Origin: Bog-473 sp963753115
Lineage (GTDB): Bacteria > Actinomycetota > Acidimicrobiia > Acidimicrobiales > RAAP-2
Assembly: GCA_963753115.1 (NCBI GenBank)
Contig: CAVWBB010000018.1
Location: 124,001-188,000, forward strand
Direction: 5' to 3'
Length of the DNA: 64,000 bases
The position numbers were made by a program, and so were the translations under genes. The notes under the pieces were generated by a model. The model had not been told where the DNA came from and made no database searches. It saw only the letters and a list, made by a program, of their open reading frames with translations. Position 1 is the first letter of the stretch. Each line of letters opens with the position of its first letter. Below, piece after piece: positions 8,892-17,718 of the stretch.

Positions 8892-9713
8892 ATGGAACAG
8901 ACCCTTTCCGAGGCTGGCCCCGGGACGAAACAGGCACCCGCGGAGGGGAAGCGCGCGCTCACCGTGCCTGCCCCGCCGAAGTTCGCCACCGTCGAAGAGG
9001 AGCGCCTGCACCGCAAGCAGAAGCTGGCCGGCGCGCTGCGGCTGTTCGGCCGTTTCGGCTTCTCGGAGGGAGTGGCCGGGCACATCACGGCGCGGGACCC
9101 GGAGTTGACGGACCACTTCTGGGTGAACCCGCTCGCCATGAGCTTCCGCCACGTCCGCGTCTCCGACCTGATCCTGGTGAGCCACACGGGCGAAGTGGTC
9201 GAGGGAACCCGGCCCGTCAACCCGGCCGCGTTCGCCATTCACTCCGCCGTGCACGCGGCACGGCCAGACGTCATTGCTGCGGCGCACTCGCACTCGGTCT
9301 ACGGCAAAGCCTGGTCGTCGCTCGGGCGCCTGCTCGACCCGATCACGCAGGACGCGTGCGTCTTCTACGAGGACCACACCGTGTGCGAGGAAGGGGGCGG
9401 TGCCGTCGTCCTCGAGGAGGCCGCCGGCAAGGCTCTGGCGGCATCGCTCGGCCCGCACAAGGCGACGATCCACCGCAACCACGGGCTGTTCACCGTCGGG
9501 CACTCCGTCGACGAGGCGGCATGGTGGTACATCACGATGGAGCGCTCTTGCCAGGCCCAGCTGTTGGCCGAAGCGGCGGGGACGCCCCTTCTCATCGACG
9601 ACGAGGCGGCGCGCTACACGCGGGACAACTCCGCGTCACACCGCGCCGGATGGATCTCGTTCCAGCCGCTGTGGGACGAGATCTCGCGCAGCGAGCCCGA
9701 TCTGTTCGAGTAG
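8892..9713 (+). CDS. class II aldolase/adducin family protein
   Basis: A 273-residue protein of the zinc-dependent class II aldolase family, whose members act on fuculose-, rhamnulose- or ribulose-phosphates and, in some actinobacteria, unknown substrates. Family landmarks are GVAGHITARDPE, the metal-binding AAHSHSVYGKAWSSLG and the third histidine region in ATIHRNHGLFTVG, followed by WWYITMERSCQAQLL. A GTG immediately precedes the chosen ATG. It stands between two acyl-CoA synthetase regions and 95 bases before the FadD19-like gene whose promoter region begins after its stop. Related aldolase-like genes occur beside steroid clusters in mycobacteria, but that association is from memory and the substrate is unproved. 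Confidence 0.85.
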   Translation: MEQTLSEAGPGTKQAPAEGKRALTVPAPPKFATVEEERLHRKQKLAGALRLFGRFGFSEGVAGHITARDPELTDHFWVNPLAMSFRHVRVSDLILVSHTGEVVEGTRPVNPAAFAIHSAVHAARPDVIAAAHSHSVYGKAWSSLGRLLDPITQDACVFYEDHTVCEEGGGAVVLEEAAGKALAASLGPHKATIHRNHGLFTVGHSVDEAAWWYITMERSCQAQLLAEAAGTPLLIDDEAARYTRDNSASHRAGWISFQPLWDEISRSEPDLFE

Positions 9714-9783
9714 GATTGTGGGCATCGCCGGATAGGGCCATCGGGGCCCGGGCGGGATGCGCCGGGCCGATTGCCCGCCGAAC

Positions 9784-9797
9784 GAGAACGTGTTCTA
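9784..9797. promoter_or_regulatory. KstR-like operator, site 1
   Basis: The 14-mer GAGAACGTGTTCTA is near-palindromic (AGAAC and GTTCT arms) and fits TnnAACnnGTTnnA, the operator consensus of the TetR-family sterol repressor KstR, at seven of eight fixed positions. It ends 11 bases before the ATG of the FadD19-like gene, where a bound repressor would block initiation. Four related sites occur in the window (15751, 24688, 28595, 35762). Confidence 0.72.
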
Positions 9798-9808
9798 ATC
9801 TGCGGCCG

Positions 9809-11443
9809 ATGGAGTTCAACCTCGCCGACCTGTTCGAGGCGGCCGTCGATGCCTATCCAGAGCGGGACTACCTCGTCGCTGACGGCAAGCGCCGGACCTA
9901 CGCCGAAATGGAGGCCCGGGCCAACCAGCTCGCGCACTATCTGGCCGCCCAGGGCATCGGCCCGGGCGACCACGTGGGCATCTACTCCTACAACTCCGTC
10001 GAGTGGGTCGAGACCGCCTGGGCCGTCTTCAAGCTGCGGGCCATCTGGATCAACATCAACTACCGCTACGTCAAGGACGAGCTCCGCTACCTCTTGACGA
10101 ACGCCAACCTCAAGGCGCTCGTCTACCAGCGGGAGTTCTCACCACTGGTGACCGCGCTCCTTCCCGAGCTCCCCCAGCTCCAGCAGGTGGTGGTGATCGA
10201 GGACGGGACCGGCGTCGAGCCCGCGCCCGGCGCGGTTCCCTACGAGGATGCGCTCGCGGGCCAGTCGGTGGAGCGGGACTTCGGGCCCCGGTCGGGTGAC
10301 GACCTCTACATCCTCTACACCGGCGGCACGACCGGCATGCCCAAGGGCGTGGTGTGGCGCCACGAAGACGTCTTCTACGCCCTCGGCGGCGGCACCGACC
10401 CCGTGACCAACGAACGGACCACCGAGCCCGAGTCCATGGTGGCCAAGGGCGCCGGCGGCGGCCTGGTCCACCTGCCGGTCGCCCCCCTCATGCACGGCGC
10501 CACCCAGTGGTGCGTCATGGGCCAGAGCTTCGTCGGAGCCAAGATCGTCCTGATGGCCAAGTTCGACCCGCACGAGGTCTGGCGCCTGGTCGGCGAGGAG
10601 AAGGTCAACTCCGTGATGATCACGGGCGACGCCATGGGCAAGCCGCTGATCGAGTCGCTCGACGACGTGGGGACGGAGCACGACCTCTCGTCGCTCCTCG
10701 CCGTGGTCTCGTCGGCGGCGCTCTTCTCCTCCCCCGTGAAGGACCAGTTCTTCGAGCACCTGCCCAACCTGGTGATCACCGACGCCATCGGCTCGTCGGA
10801 GGGCGGGAACAACGGCATGACCGTCGTCACCGCGGGGAACACCGCCATGAAGAGCGGCCCGACCGTGCACCTGCTGGGTGAGACGGTCGTGTTCGACGAG
10901 GACCTGCAGCCGGTCGAGCCGGGGTCGGGCGTCATCGGCAAGATCGCACGGTCGGGTGACATCCCGCTCGGTTACTACAACGACCCGAAGAAGACGGCCG
11001 AGGTGTTCATTGAGGTGCGCGGCACCCGCTACGTCATGCCGGGCGACTACGCCACGGTGGAGGCGGACGGGTCGATCACGCTGCTCGGCCGGGGCTCCAT
11101 CGTGATCAACTCCGGCGGCGAGAAGATCTTCCCCGAGGAGGTCGAGTCCGCCGTGCGATCGCACCCCGACGTCATGGACGCCATCGTGTGCGGCGCGCCC
11201 GATGAGCGCTGGGGACAGACGGTCGCCGCCATCATCCAACCGAGGGTGGGGCACGACGCGCCGTCGCTGGCGGCCGTGCAGGAGCACTGCCGGGAGTCCA
11301 TCGCCGGGTACAAGCTGCCGCGCCGGCTCTACGTCGTCGGCGCAGTGGAGCGATCCCCCTCGGGCAAGCCCGACTACACCTGGGCCGCCGCCATTGTGAA
11401 CGCCGATCCCGAGGGCATCGTGGGTGCGGGCTCTCAGGCCTGA
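9809..11443 (+). CDS. acyl-CoA synthetase, FadD19-like (steroid side-chain CoA ligase candidate)
   Basis: AMP-forming acyl-CoA ligase of 544 residues. It has the adenylation loop YTGGTTGMPKGVVW, the GSSEGGNNGMTVV region, GRGSIVINSGGEKIFPEE at the hinge and the catalytic lysine in RSPSGKPDYTWA. The start MEFNLADLFEAAVDAYPERDYL and the WININYRYVKDELRYLL segment resemble mycobacterial FadD19, which activates the C8 side-chain acid of cholesterol (C24/C26 steroid acids). A KstR-like operator lies directly upstream, which supports a sterol role. It is a paralogue of the ligase at 6095. The gene is read alone; about 240 bases follow before the next, broken gene. Assignment to steroid acids is inference from similarity and regulation. 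Confidence 0.9.
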   Translation: MEFNLADLFEAAVDAYPERDYLVADGKRRTYAEMEARANQLAHYLAAQGIGPGDHVGIYSYNSVEWVETAWAVFKLRAIWININYRYVKDELRYLLTNANLKALVYQREFSPLVTALLPELPQLQQVVVIEDGTGVEPAPGAVPYEDALAGQSVERDFGPRSGDDLYILYTGGTTGMPKGVVWRHEDVFYALGGGTDPVTNERTTEPESMVAKGAGGGLVHLPVAPLMHGATQWCVMGQSFVGAKIVLMAKFDPHEVWRLVGEEKVNSVMITGDAMGKPLIESLDDVGTEHDLSSLLAVVSSAALFSSPVKDQFFEHLPNLVITDAIGSSEGGNNGMTVVTAGNTAMKSGPTVHLLGETVVFDEDLQPVEPGSGVIGKIARSGDIPLGYYNDPKKTAEVFIEVRGTRYVMPGDYATVEADGSITLLGRGSIVINSGGEKIFPEEVESAVRSHPDVMDAIVCGAPDERWGQTVAAIIQPRVGHDAPSLAAVQEHCRESIAGYKLPRRLYVVGAVERSPSGKPDYTWAAAIVNADPEGIVGAGSQA

Positions 11444-11627
11444 GAAGCACAACCCCAGAACAACGTTCCGAGGCCAGCTGGTCGTGCGGTCGACAGCTGA
11501 CGCACCATCCGGTTACGTTGCCCTCATTCACGCCCCCCGGACGTCGCCGATTTCGTCACGGAACCGCCCTGACCGCACCGGACGGACGCGCTCCGAGCCG
11601 TCAAGGCAGCCTTTGCCACGTCTGAGC

Positions 11628-13811
11628 GTGCCCGCCTGCGTGATCGGCGCGGCGAGCGCTATCGCACCAGCGGTCGGCGTCAGTGGCGGGCGCCGCCGAA
11701 ACGGCGGGATCGGCGCACGTCGACGCCACATCGGCGTGGACCGTCTACCACGGCAATCCGCTGGGCACCGGAGACGGACACCTCGGGCGTCGACCTTCAA
11801 CCCTCGCGAACCCGGCCTGGACGTCACCGGTCCTCGACGGGCAGGTCTACGGCGAGCCGCTCGAGGCCACCGGGCGGGTCTTCGTGGCGACGGAGAACGA
11901 CACCATGTACGCGTTGGCCGCCAACACCGGTGCAGTGTTGTGGTCCAGCCATGTCGGGACTCCGGTGCCGTCGGGCGACTTGCCCTGCGGGGACATCAGC
12001 CCGCAGGTCGGCATCACGGGACGCCTGTCTCGACCCCGCTCGGGGAGAGATGTTCGCGGTGGCCGACGAGCTGAGTCGGCAGCGCGCCCGCTCATTTCCT
12101 GGTGGGTCTCAACATGTTCACCGGGACGACGTTGATTCGACGAGGCCGTCGACCCCCCGGGACAGGGCCCGCCCGGCGATCCTGCAGCGCACCGGCCTGA
12201 ACCTCAGCAACGGCAACGTCGTCTTCGGTTACGGAGGCAACGACGGAGACTGCTCGACCTACAGCGGGTGGGTCGTCTCGGTGCGGAGGGCGGCGGGACG
12301 CCGGGCTACTACCAGGCGGTGCCGATCGGCCACGACGGGGCCGTGTGGATGGGCGGCGCCGCTCCCGAGGTGGACGGGGCGGGCAACATCTGGGTCACGA
12401 CGGGGAACGGGTCGTCGTCGAATGCCCTACGACTTCAGCGACTCGGTCCTGCGAGCTGTCGCCGGGCCTGACACGTACGCAGTACTTCGCCCCGAGCAAC
12501 TGGTCAGACACGACAACTCGAGCGACCTCGACCTCGGGTCGAGCCCGCCGGCGCTGCTCTCCAACGGAACCGTGGTGCAGGTGGGCAAGAATCGTTGACC
12601 GCTACTTGCTGAGCCAGTCAACGCTCGGTGGAATCACCGGCACGGGATCGCCACGCCCGTCAGCGCCTGCGGGGCCATCGCCGGGGGTGGGAATGCCGTC
12701 GTCGGGAACTGTGGTCTACGTGCCGTGTGGCGGCGGGCTCCAGGCCATGCAGACCGTCGCCTCGCCGGCGTCCGTCTCCGTGCTCTGGACGAACATCCAG
12801 GGCGCATGGACTCTCCGATCAGTGCCGGCGGACTCGATCTGGTCGATCGGTGGCAGCTCGCTCTTCGGGCTGAACCCGTCGAACGGGACGCCACGGTGCA
12901 ACAGGTCTCGCCGTCGGCAGCGAAGCCAACCACTTCCCGACCCCTTCGGTCGGCGACGGGCTCCTGCTCGCTGCGAGCACCGATCAGGTCCGTGCCTTCT
13001 CGGGCTCGGCTCGGCCTCCCGGGGCCGCCCTCGCCGCCCACCGCTGGCGCCGCCCAACTCGTCGTACTGGATGGTCGGATCGGACGGGGGCATCTTCACG
13101 TTCGGCAATGCCGGCTTCTACGGCTCGACCGGTAGCCTGCGGCTGAACCAGCCGGTCGTCGCCATGGCGCCGTCCCCATCCAAGGGGGGCTACTGGCTGG
13201 TGGCGTCCGACGGCGGCATCTTCAGCTTCGGTGACGCCGCCTTCCACGGATCGATGGGCGGGAAACCGTTGAACAAGCCGATCGTCGGTGTGGCCTCGAC
13301 ACCGGACGGCGGCGGGTACTGGGAGGTCGCATCCGACGGGGGCATCTTCAGCTTCGGCGACGCTGCGTTCTTCGGATCGATGGGCGGGAAACCGCTGAAC
13401 AAGCCGATCGTCGGCATGGCGGCAACGCAGGACGGCTCCGGCTACTGGGAGGTCGCATCCGACGGGGGCATCTTCAGCTTCGGCGACGCCGCCTTCCACG
13501 GATCGATGGGCGGGAAACCGCTGAACAAGCCCATCGTCGGCATGGCGGCCAGCTCGGACGGCCTCGGGTATTGGCTGGTTGCCTCCGACGGGGGCATCTT
13601 CAACTTCGGCGACGCCGGGTTCTTCGGATCGGCCGGGGGTGCGCCGTTGAACAGGCCGGCGGTCGGCGTGGCGGCCACGCCCGACAGCCGCGGGTACTGG
13701 ATCGCGGCGTCTGACGGGGGCATCTTCAACTACGGGGACGCCAATTTCTATGGGTCGGAAGGCAGCGTGGTGCTGAACAAGCCTGTGGTGGGGGTGGCGT
13801 CCGCGAGCTGA
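11628..13811 (+). pseudogene. secreted PQQ-propeller plus six 42-residue repeat protein, heavily frameshifted
   Basis: Parts of one large protein are readable in alternating frames. A short hydrophobic stretch (VIGAASAIAPAVGV) may be a signal sequence; then come PQQ-like propeller strands (GRVFVATENDTMYALAANTG, here cut; FAVADEL; FGYGGNDGDCSTYSGWV; AGNIWVTTGNGSSSNA; SDLDLGSSPPALLSNGTVVQ) and an intact C-terminal array of six 42-residue repeats ending at the stop. At least six frame changes are needed between about 11690 and 13060, while the last 750 bases are undamaged. The start is therefore uncertain. The family of the repeat is typical of Acidimicrobiia secreted proteins; its function is unknown. 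Either this is a decaying gene or the consensus is poor here. A related, nearly intact protein lies at 17719-19276 on the other strand. Confidence 0.7.
13065..13808 (+). repeat. six tandem 126-bp coding repeats (42-residue units)
   Basis: Units begin at 13065, 13191, 13317, 13443, 13569 and 13695; the last is 38 residues. The unit reads YW-VASDGGIF-FGDA-FxGS followed by MGGKPLNKPIVGxAxTPDGxG. Units 2 to 4 are nearly identical at DNA level, indicating recent duplication or gene conversion. Six blades of about 42 residues suit a beta-propeller; this is inference. Confidence 0.9.
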
Positions 13812-13813
13812 GT

Positions 13814-13837
13814 CCGGGACTGAGGCCGGGACTGAGG
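13814..13837. repeat. 12-bp tandem repeat, two copies
   Basis: CCGGGACTGAGG occurs twice head to tail just after the stop of the repeat-protein gene, with a third degenerate copy (CGAGGTC...CCGAGG) behind. Probably slippage in the short gap before the kinase-like gene; no function is apparent. Confidence 0.7.
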
Positions 13838-13876
13838 CCGAGGTCGATTCCGAGGCCGGCCGAATCGCAGGCGTGC

Positions 13877-14527
13877 ATGACAGCACTGTGCGAGCGGCCG
13901 CCTCACGCGATGATGCAGTTCGTGCCCGCCGCCACCCTCCTCCTGCTCACCGGCTCCCCGGGGTGTGGCAAGACCACGGTGGCCCCACTGGTGGCGGACC
14001 GCCACGATCCCTCGGCCTGCCTGGACCTCGACTGGTTCTTCGCCAAGCTGCGGCGCGGGGCGATCGAGCCGTGGCGGCGCGAGGCGCACACCCAGAACCG
14101 GGTCGTGCTGCACGCCGCCGCCGAAGCGGTGGCCGCCTTCGCCGCCGGGGGTTACTTCACGGTGGCCGAGGGCATCCTGCACCCGTTCATGCTCGACCTC
14201 TTCGCCGCCGCCGGCGCCCGGTACGACATCGCCCTGCACTACGCGGTGTTGCGAGCGCCGATCGAGCTCGTGCAGCAGCGGGTCCAGGACCGCAGGTCGG
14301 AGCCGCAACACGCCGAAGCCCTGGCCGATCCGGCCGTGGTGGGCGATCTGTGGGCCCAGTTCGAGCAGCACGGCGTCGAGGCGCGCCACCGGGTGGACGT
14401 GGGCGCCGAAGCGGGTGATGCCGCGGCAGTCGCGGAGGAGATCGACCGCCGGCTCTCAGCCGGAGTGTTGCGCTTCAGGCTGGACGCGGGCGCTGCGCCA
14501 CCGTCGGGCGAAGCTCCCGAGGCGTAG
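13877..14527 (+). CDS. P-loop NTPase/kinase-like protein
   Basis: A 216-residue protein with a Walker A motif in LLLLTGSPGCGKTTVAPLVA (GSPGCGKT at 26-33), followed by DLDWFFAKL, which sits where small-molecule kinases hold their base or substrate aspartate, and a C-terminal region with QQRVQDRR that could be the lid. The layout is that of the AAA_33/zeta-toxin-like/gluconate-kinase group of small kinases, but no substrate can be named. Alternative starts exist at the two methionines at residues 12 and 13, just before the P-loop strand. It lies between the repeat-protein gene and a convergent oxidoreductase gene whose stop is 13 bases away. No antitoxin-like partner is seen. Confidence 0.75.
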   Translation: MTALCERPPHAMMQFVPAATLLLLTGSPGCGKTTVAPLVADRHDPSACLDLDWFFAKLRRGAIEPWRREAHTQNRVVLHAAAEAVAAFAAGGYFTVAEGILHPFMLDLFAAAGARYDIALHYAVLRAPIELVQQRVQDRRSEPQHAEALADPAVVGDLWAQFEQHGVEARHRVDVGAEAGDAAAVAEEIDRRLSAGVLRFRLDAGAAPPSGEAPEA

Positions 14528-14540
14528 TGCCGCGTCGTGC

Positions 14541-15671
14541 TCAGGAGCCGCCGGCGGCGAGCCGCTGCTTGGTCGTGAGGTGCTCGGGGTCCTTGTCGAA
14601 GTCCTTCAGCACGTGCTTGCCGAACGTCTCGACGGCTTCCTCGCACAGCTCGATCGGCATGGAGGTCGACAGCATCCCGAAGGACAGCTGATCGGCGCCC
14701 GTCTTGACGAAGTTCTCGATGGACTTGCCGACCTCGTCGGGGGTGCCGACCGCAGTGACACCCATGTCGATGGCGGCGTCGAGCGTGGCGGCGTCCATCG
14801 CCGGGATGATCTCGGGCCACTCCGGGATGCCGGGGGGCCTGGGGAACGTGTCGAGGTAGCGGAACACGAGGCTCAGGTGGTAGTTCGAGTCGGCCTCGAG
14901 GAACGTCTTGCGCGCCTTGGCCCCGTCCTCCATGCAGATCATCTGCGTGGTGATCATGACGTTGTTGTTCACGAAGCCACCCACCGGGTTCTTGCAGTCC
15001 GCGATCTTCTCCTTGTAGCGGGTGACCAGCGGGGTGAGCTGGTCAGGGGTGGAGAAACCGAAACAGAGGACGCCGACACCGAGCTCGGCGGCCAGGTCGA
15101 AGGTCGACGGGCTGCCCGCCGCCATCCAGATCGCCGGGTGCGGCTTCGAGTAGGGCTTGGGCAGGACGTTGCGGCTCGGCATGGAGAAGAACTTGCCGTC
15201 GTAGCTGTAGTCCTCGTCCTTCCACATGCGCACGATCTGCGGCAGGGTCTCGGCCACCATTTCGCGGGTGAGATCGGGGTCCTCGATGCCGAAGCCACGC
15301 TGCTCGGTGGTGGACGAGCCGCGGCCCGTCCCGAACTCGAATCGGCCCTCGGAGAGGTGGTCGAGCATGGCGACCCGCTCGGCAATCCGGGCCGGGTGGT
15401 TCACCGGCGGCGTGATGTTGAAGATGCCCGAGCCGATGTGGATGTTGGTCGTCTTGGCCGCGACGAAGGCCAGGAAGGACTCGGAGGCCGACAGGTGGGA
15501 GTACTCGGTCAGGAAGTGGTGCTCCGACGCCCAGGTGTACTTGAAGCCGGCCTTGTCGGCCGCCACGATGAACGCGACCTCGTCCATGATGCGGTCGTGC
15601 TCAGCCGATGCGCCATGCTGCTCGACGTACCGGGGCAGCACACACGCGGCGTTGAAGATGCCGAATTCCAT
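14541..15671 (-). CDS. LLM class flavin-dependent oxidoreductase
   Basis: A 376-residue protein of the bacterial-luciferase-like superfamily, using FMNH2 or F420. Characteristic parts are MEFGIFNAACVLPRY, WASEHHFLTEYSHLS, IHIGSGIFNITPPVNHPARI, LDHLSEGRFEFGTGRGSS, and WMAAGSPSTFDLAAELGVG. The luciferase-type SEHH suggests the FMN-dependent monooxygenase branch more than the strictly F420-dependent one, but this cannot be settled by eye. It is divergent from the FadD17-like gene at 15808; the 136-base gap between them contains KstR-like site 2, so both genes may belong to the sterol regulon. The reaction is unknown; oxygenation or reduction of a steroid intermediate is one option. Confidence 0.88.
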   Translation of the reverse strand: MEFGIFNAACVLPRYVEQHGASAEHDRIMDEVAFIVAADKAGFKYTWASEHHFLTEYSHLSASESFLAFVAAKTTNIHIGSGIFNITPPVNHPARIAERVAMLDHLSEGRFEFGTGRGSSTTEQRGFGIEDPDLTREMVAETLPQIVRMWKDEDYSYDGKFFSMPSRNVLPKPYSKPHPAIWMAAGSPSTFDLAAELGVGVLCFGFSTPDQLTPLVTRYKEKIADCKNPVGGFVNNNVMITTQMICMEDGAKARKTFLEADSNYHLSLVFRYLDTFPRPPGIPEWPEIIPAMDAATLDAAIDMGVTAVGTPDEVGKSIENFVKTGADQLSFGMLSTSMPIELCEEAVETFGKHVLKDFDKDPEHLTTKQRLAAGGS

Positions 15672-15750
15672 GGGGTCGCACGTCCTCGTCTACGGTGCCG
15701 CGGTCCGTTCCGCCGGCGTTCCTGCGAAGGTAACACGGGCGTGACTAAAA

Positions 15751-15764
15751 TGCAACGTGTTCCA
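15751..15764. promoter_or_regulatory. KstR-like operator, site 2
   Basis: TGCAACGTGTTCCA fits TnnAACnnGTTnnA at all eight fixed positions, the best match in the window. It lies in the divergent control region between the LLM oxidoreductase (start 15671, minus) and the FadD17-like ligase (start 15808, plus), 43 bases before the latter. Confidence 0.75.
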
Positions 15765-15807
15765 GTAATGGGACTTCCACCCCAGGTCAGAGACGTTCGG
15801 AGATGCA

Positions 15808-17556
15808 GTGACCCCTGCTGAAGAGCAATCGGCCGCACCCGGATCCATCCCCGCGCCGACACCGCCGGCGCCCACGGGCCCGGTGTCTCCGGAGACCGTC
15901 ACCGGCGCCGTCCTCGCCCTGGCCGACGTCGACGCGCTCGGGCTGGTGGCCAACGACCTCCGCCTCAGTCACGCCGAGGTGGTGGCCCGGGCCGCAGCGC
16001 GGGCGGCCTGGCTCCGCGCCACGCGTCAGGACGGTCCCTTCCACGTCGCGGTCATGCTCGACAACGTGCCCGAGTTCGTCTTCTGGCTCGAGGCGGCGGC
16101 CCTGGCGGGCGCGGTGGTGGTCGGGGCCAACCCCACCCACCGGGGGGACGAGCTCGTGCGCGACCTCGCGCACACCGAGTGCCAGTTCCTGATCACGGAC
16201 TCGACCAATCTCCCGTTGGTGGAGGGCGCCCGGATCGGCGACAGCCTCGGCGACATCGGGCGCGACAACGAGCGGGTCCTGGTGCTCGACACCAAGCCGG
16301 CGCAACATGCGCTCGACCAGCATGCGGGAACGGACCCGCTCGATGTGGCCGACCGGACGGTGACGCCCGAGTCGCTCGGGTACCTCCTGTTCACTTCCGG
16401 CACGTCCGGTGCTCCGAAGGCATGCCTGTGCAGCCAGGGCCGCCTGGCCCGCATCGGCGCCATCGTGGCTCAGATGTACGCGCTCACCCCCGCGGACGTC
16501 TGCTACCTCTCCATGCCGCTCTTCCACTCGAACGCGCTGATGGCTGGCTGGGGGCCGGCGCTCATGGCGGGCTCGGCCTTCGCGCTCCCCTCCACCGGCC
16601 GCTTCTCCGCGTCGGGCTTCCTCCCCGACGTGCGGGCCGCCGGTGCGACCTACTTCAACTACGTCGGGAAGCCACTGTCCTACATTTTGGCCACGCCCGA
16701 ACGACCCGACGACGCGGACAACCCACTGGTGCGCGCGTTCGGCAACGAGGGATCGGCCGATGACGTCGCACGCTTCGCCGAACGCTTCGGCCTCGCGGTG
16801 ACCGACTCGTATGGCTCGACCGAGGGCGGCGCGACGGTGCAACGGACACCGGACACCCCTCCGGGCGCGCTGGGCCGAGCGCCGGAGGGAACCGTGGTCC
16901 TCGACCCGGCCACCGGCGAGGAGTGCCCGCCGGCCCGCTTCGACGAGCGTGGACGGCTCCTGAACGCTGAAGAGGCGATCGGCGAGCTCGTCTCCAAGGC
17001 TGGTGGCGCCGGGTTCGAGGGTTACTGGCGCAACGACGATGCCGAGCGTGCCCGGCTGCGCGAGGGGTGGTACTGGACCGGCGATCTCGCCTATCGCGAC
17101 GACGCCGGCTTCTTCTACTTCGCCGGACGAGACCATGACTGGATGCGCGTGGACGGCGAGAACTTCGCGTCGGCCCCAGTGGAGCGGATCATGCAGCGGC
17201 ATCCCGACGTGGTCCTCGCTGCTGTCTACGCCGTTCCCGACCCGGCGGTGGGCGACCAGGTCATGGCGGCCGTGCAACTCCGGCCCGGTGTCGATTCGCT
17301 CGATCCGCAGGGCCTGGCCGAGTTCTTGGCCGCCCAGCCGGACCTCGGCACGAAGTGGGCCCCGCGCTTCGTGCGCATGACGGCGGAACTACCGGTGACG
17401 GCGACCAACAAGGTGCTCAAGCGGGCATTGCGGGCCGAGCGGTGGACCTGTGACGACCCCGTGCTGTGGAGACCGGACGGGCGGGGGCCCTACCGGATCC
17501 TGCACGAGGCGGAGGCAGCCGAACTCGAACGTGCCGTGGCGGACCGCGTGATCTGA
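15808..17556 (+). CDS. acyl-CoA synthetase, FadD17-like
   Basis: AMP-forming ligase of 582 residues. The adenylation loop is YLLFTSGTSGAPKACL (192-207), followed by YGSTEGGATVQRTP, the hinge aspartate region GRDHDWMRVDGENFASAPVE and the catalytic lysine in VTATNKVLKRAL. The protein begins with about 25 proline- and alanine-rich residues from a GTG start preceded by GGAG. The long form, the ATNKVLKR ending and the KstR-like site upstream recall mycobacterial FadD17, a C24 steroid-acid CoA ligase next to fadE26-fadE27; here the fadE26/27-like pair is 18 kb away but carries its own site. Transcription ends at the strong hairpin at 17641. Confidence 0.87.
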   Translation: MTPAEEQSAAPGSIPAPTPPAPTGPVSPETVTGAVLALADVDALGLVANDLRLSHAEVVARAAARAAWLRATRQDGPFHVAVMLDNVPEFVFWLEAAALAGAVVVGANPTHRGDELVRDLAHTECQFLITDSTNLPLVEGARIGDSLGDIGRDNERVLVLDTKPAQHALDQHAGTDPLDVADRTVTPESLGYLLFTSGTSGAPKACLCSQGRLARIGAIVAQMYALTPADVCYLSMPLFHSNALMAGWGPALMAGSAFALPSTGRFSASGFLPDVRAAGATYFNYVGKPLSYILATPERPDDADNPLVRAFGNEGSADDVARFAERFGLAVTDSYGSTEGGATVQRTPDTPPGALGRAPEGTVVLDPATGEECPPARFDERGRLLNAEEAIGELVSKAGGAGFEGYWRNDDAERARLREGWYWTGDLAYRDDAGFFYFAGRDHDWMRVDGENFASAPVERIMQRHPDVVLAAVYAVPDPAVGDQVMAAVQLRPGVDSLDPQGLAEFLAAQPDLGTKWAPRFVRMTAELPVTATNKVLKRALRAERWTCDDPVLWRPDGRGPYRILHEAEAAELERAVADRVI

Positions 17557-17640
17557 GGGGTCCGGGCTGCCGACCTGTCAGCTCCGCCTCGATCTCGTTC
17601 GACGTCGAGCGACGCGCCGATTGCGAGGACCCGAACGAGA

Positions 17641-17674
17641 GTGGTCCCCGTTGGCCGAAGCCAACGGGGACCAC
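17641..17674. terminator. bidirectional hairpin terminator
   Basis: A perfect 15-bp stem (GTGGTCCCCGTTGGC pairing with GCCAACGGGGACCAC) closes a CGAA tetraloop. It sits between the convergent ends of the FadD17-like gene (17556) and the repeat-protein gene (17719), so it can stop both transcripts. There is no T-run, as usual in high-GC actinobacteria. Confidence 0.88.
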
Positions 17675-17718
17675 CACTCGGAAACACTGCCGACCCTGCG
17701 CCCGGAGGCGCCGGATCC

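Noticed and set aside
13065..13808. Regular 126-bp repeats that look at first like a CRISPR or minisatellite array
   Set aside because: The period is exactly 42 codons, the reading frame is open throughout, and differences are mostly third-base changes; there are no unique spacers.
13877..14527. Kinase-like protein as a zeta-type toxin
   Set aside because: No small antitoxin gene is adjacent, and the P-loop alone does not separate zeta toxins from ordinary small-molecule kinases.
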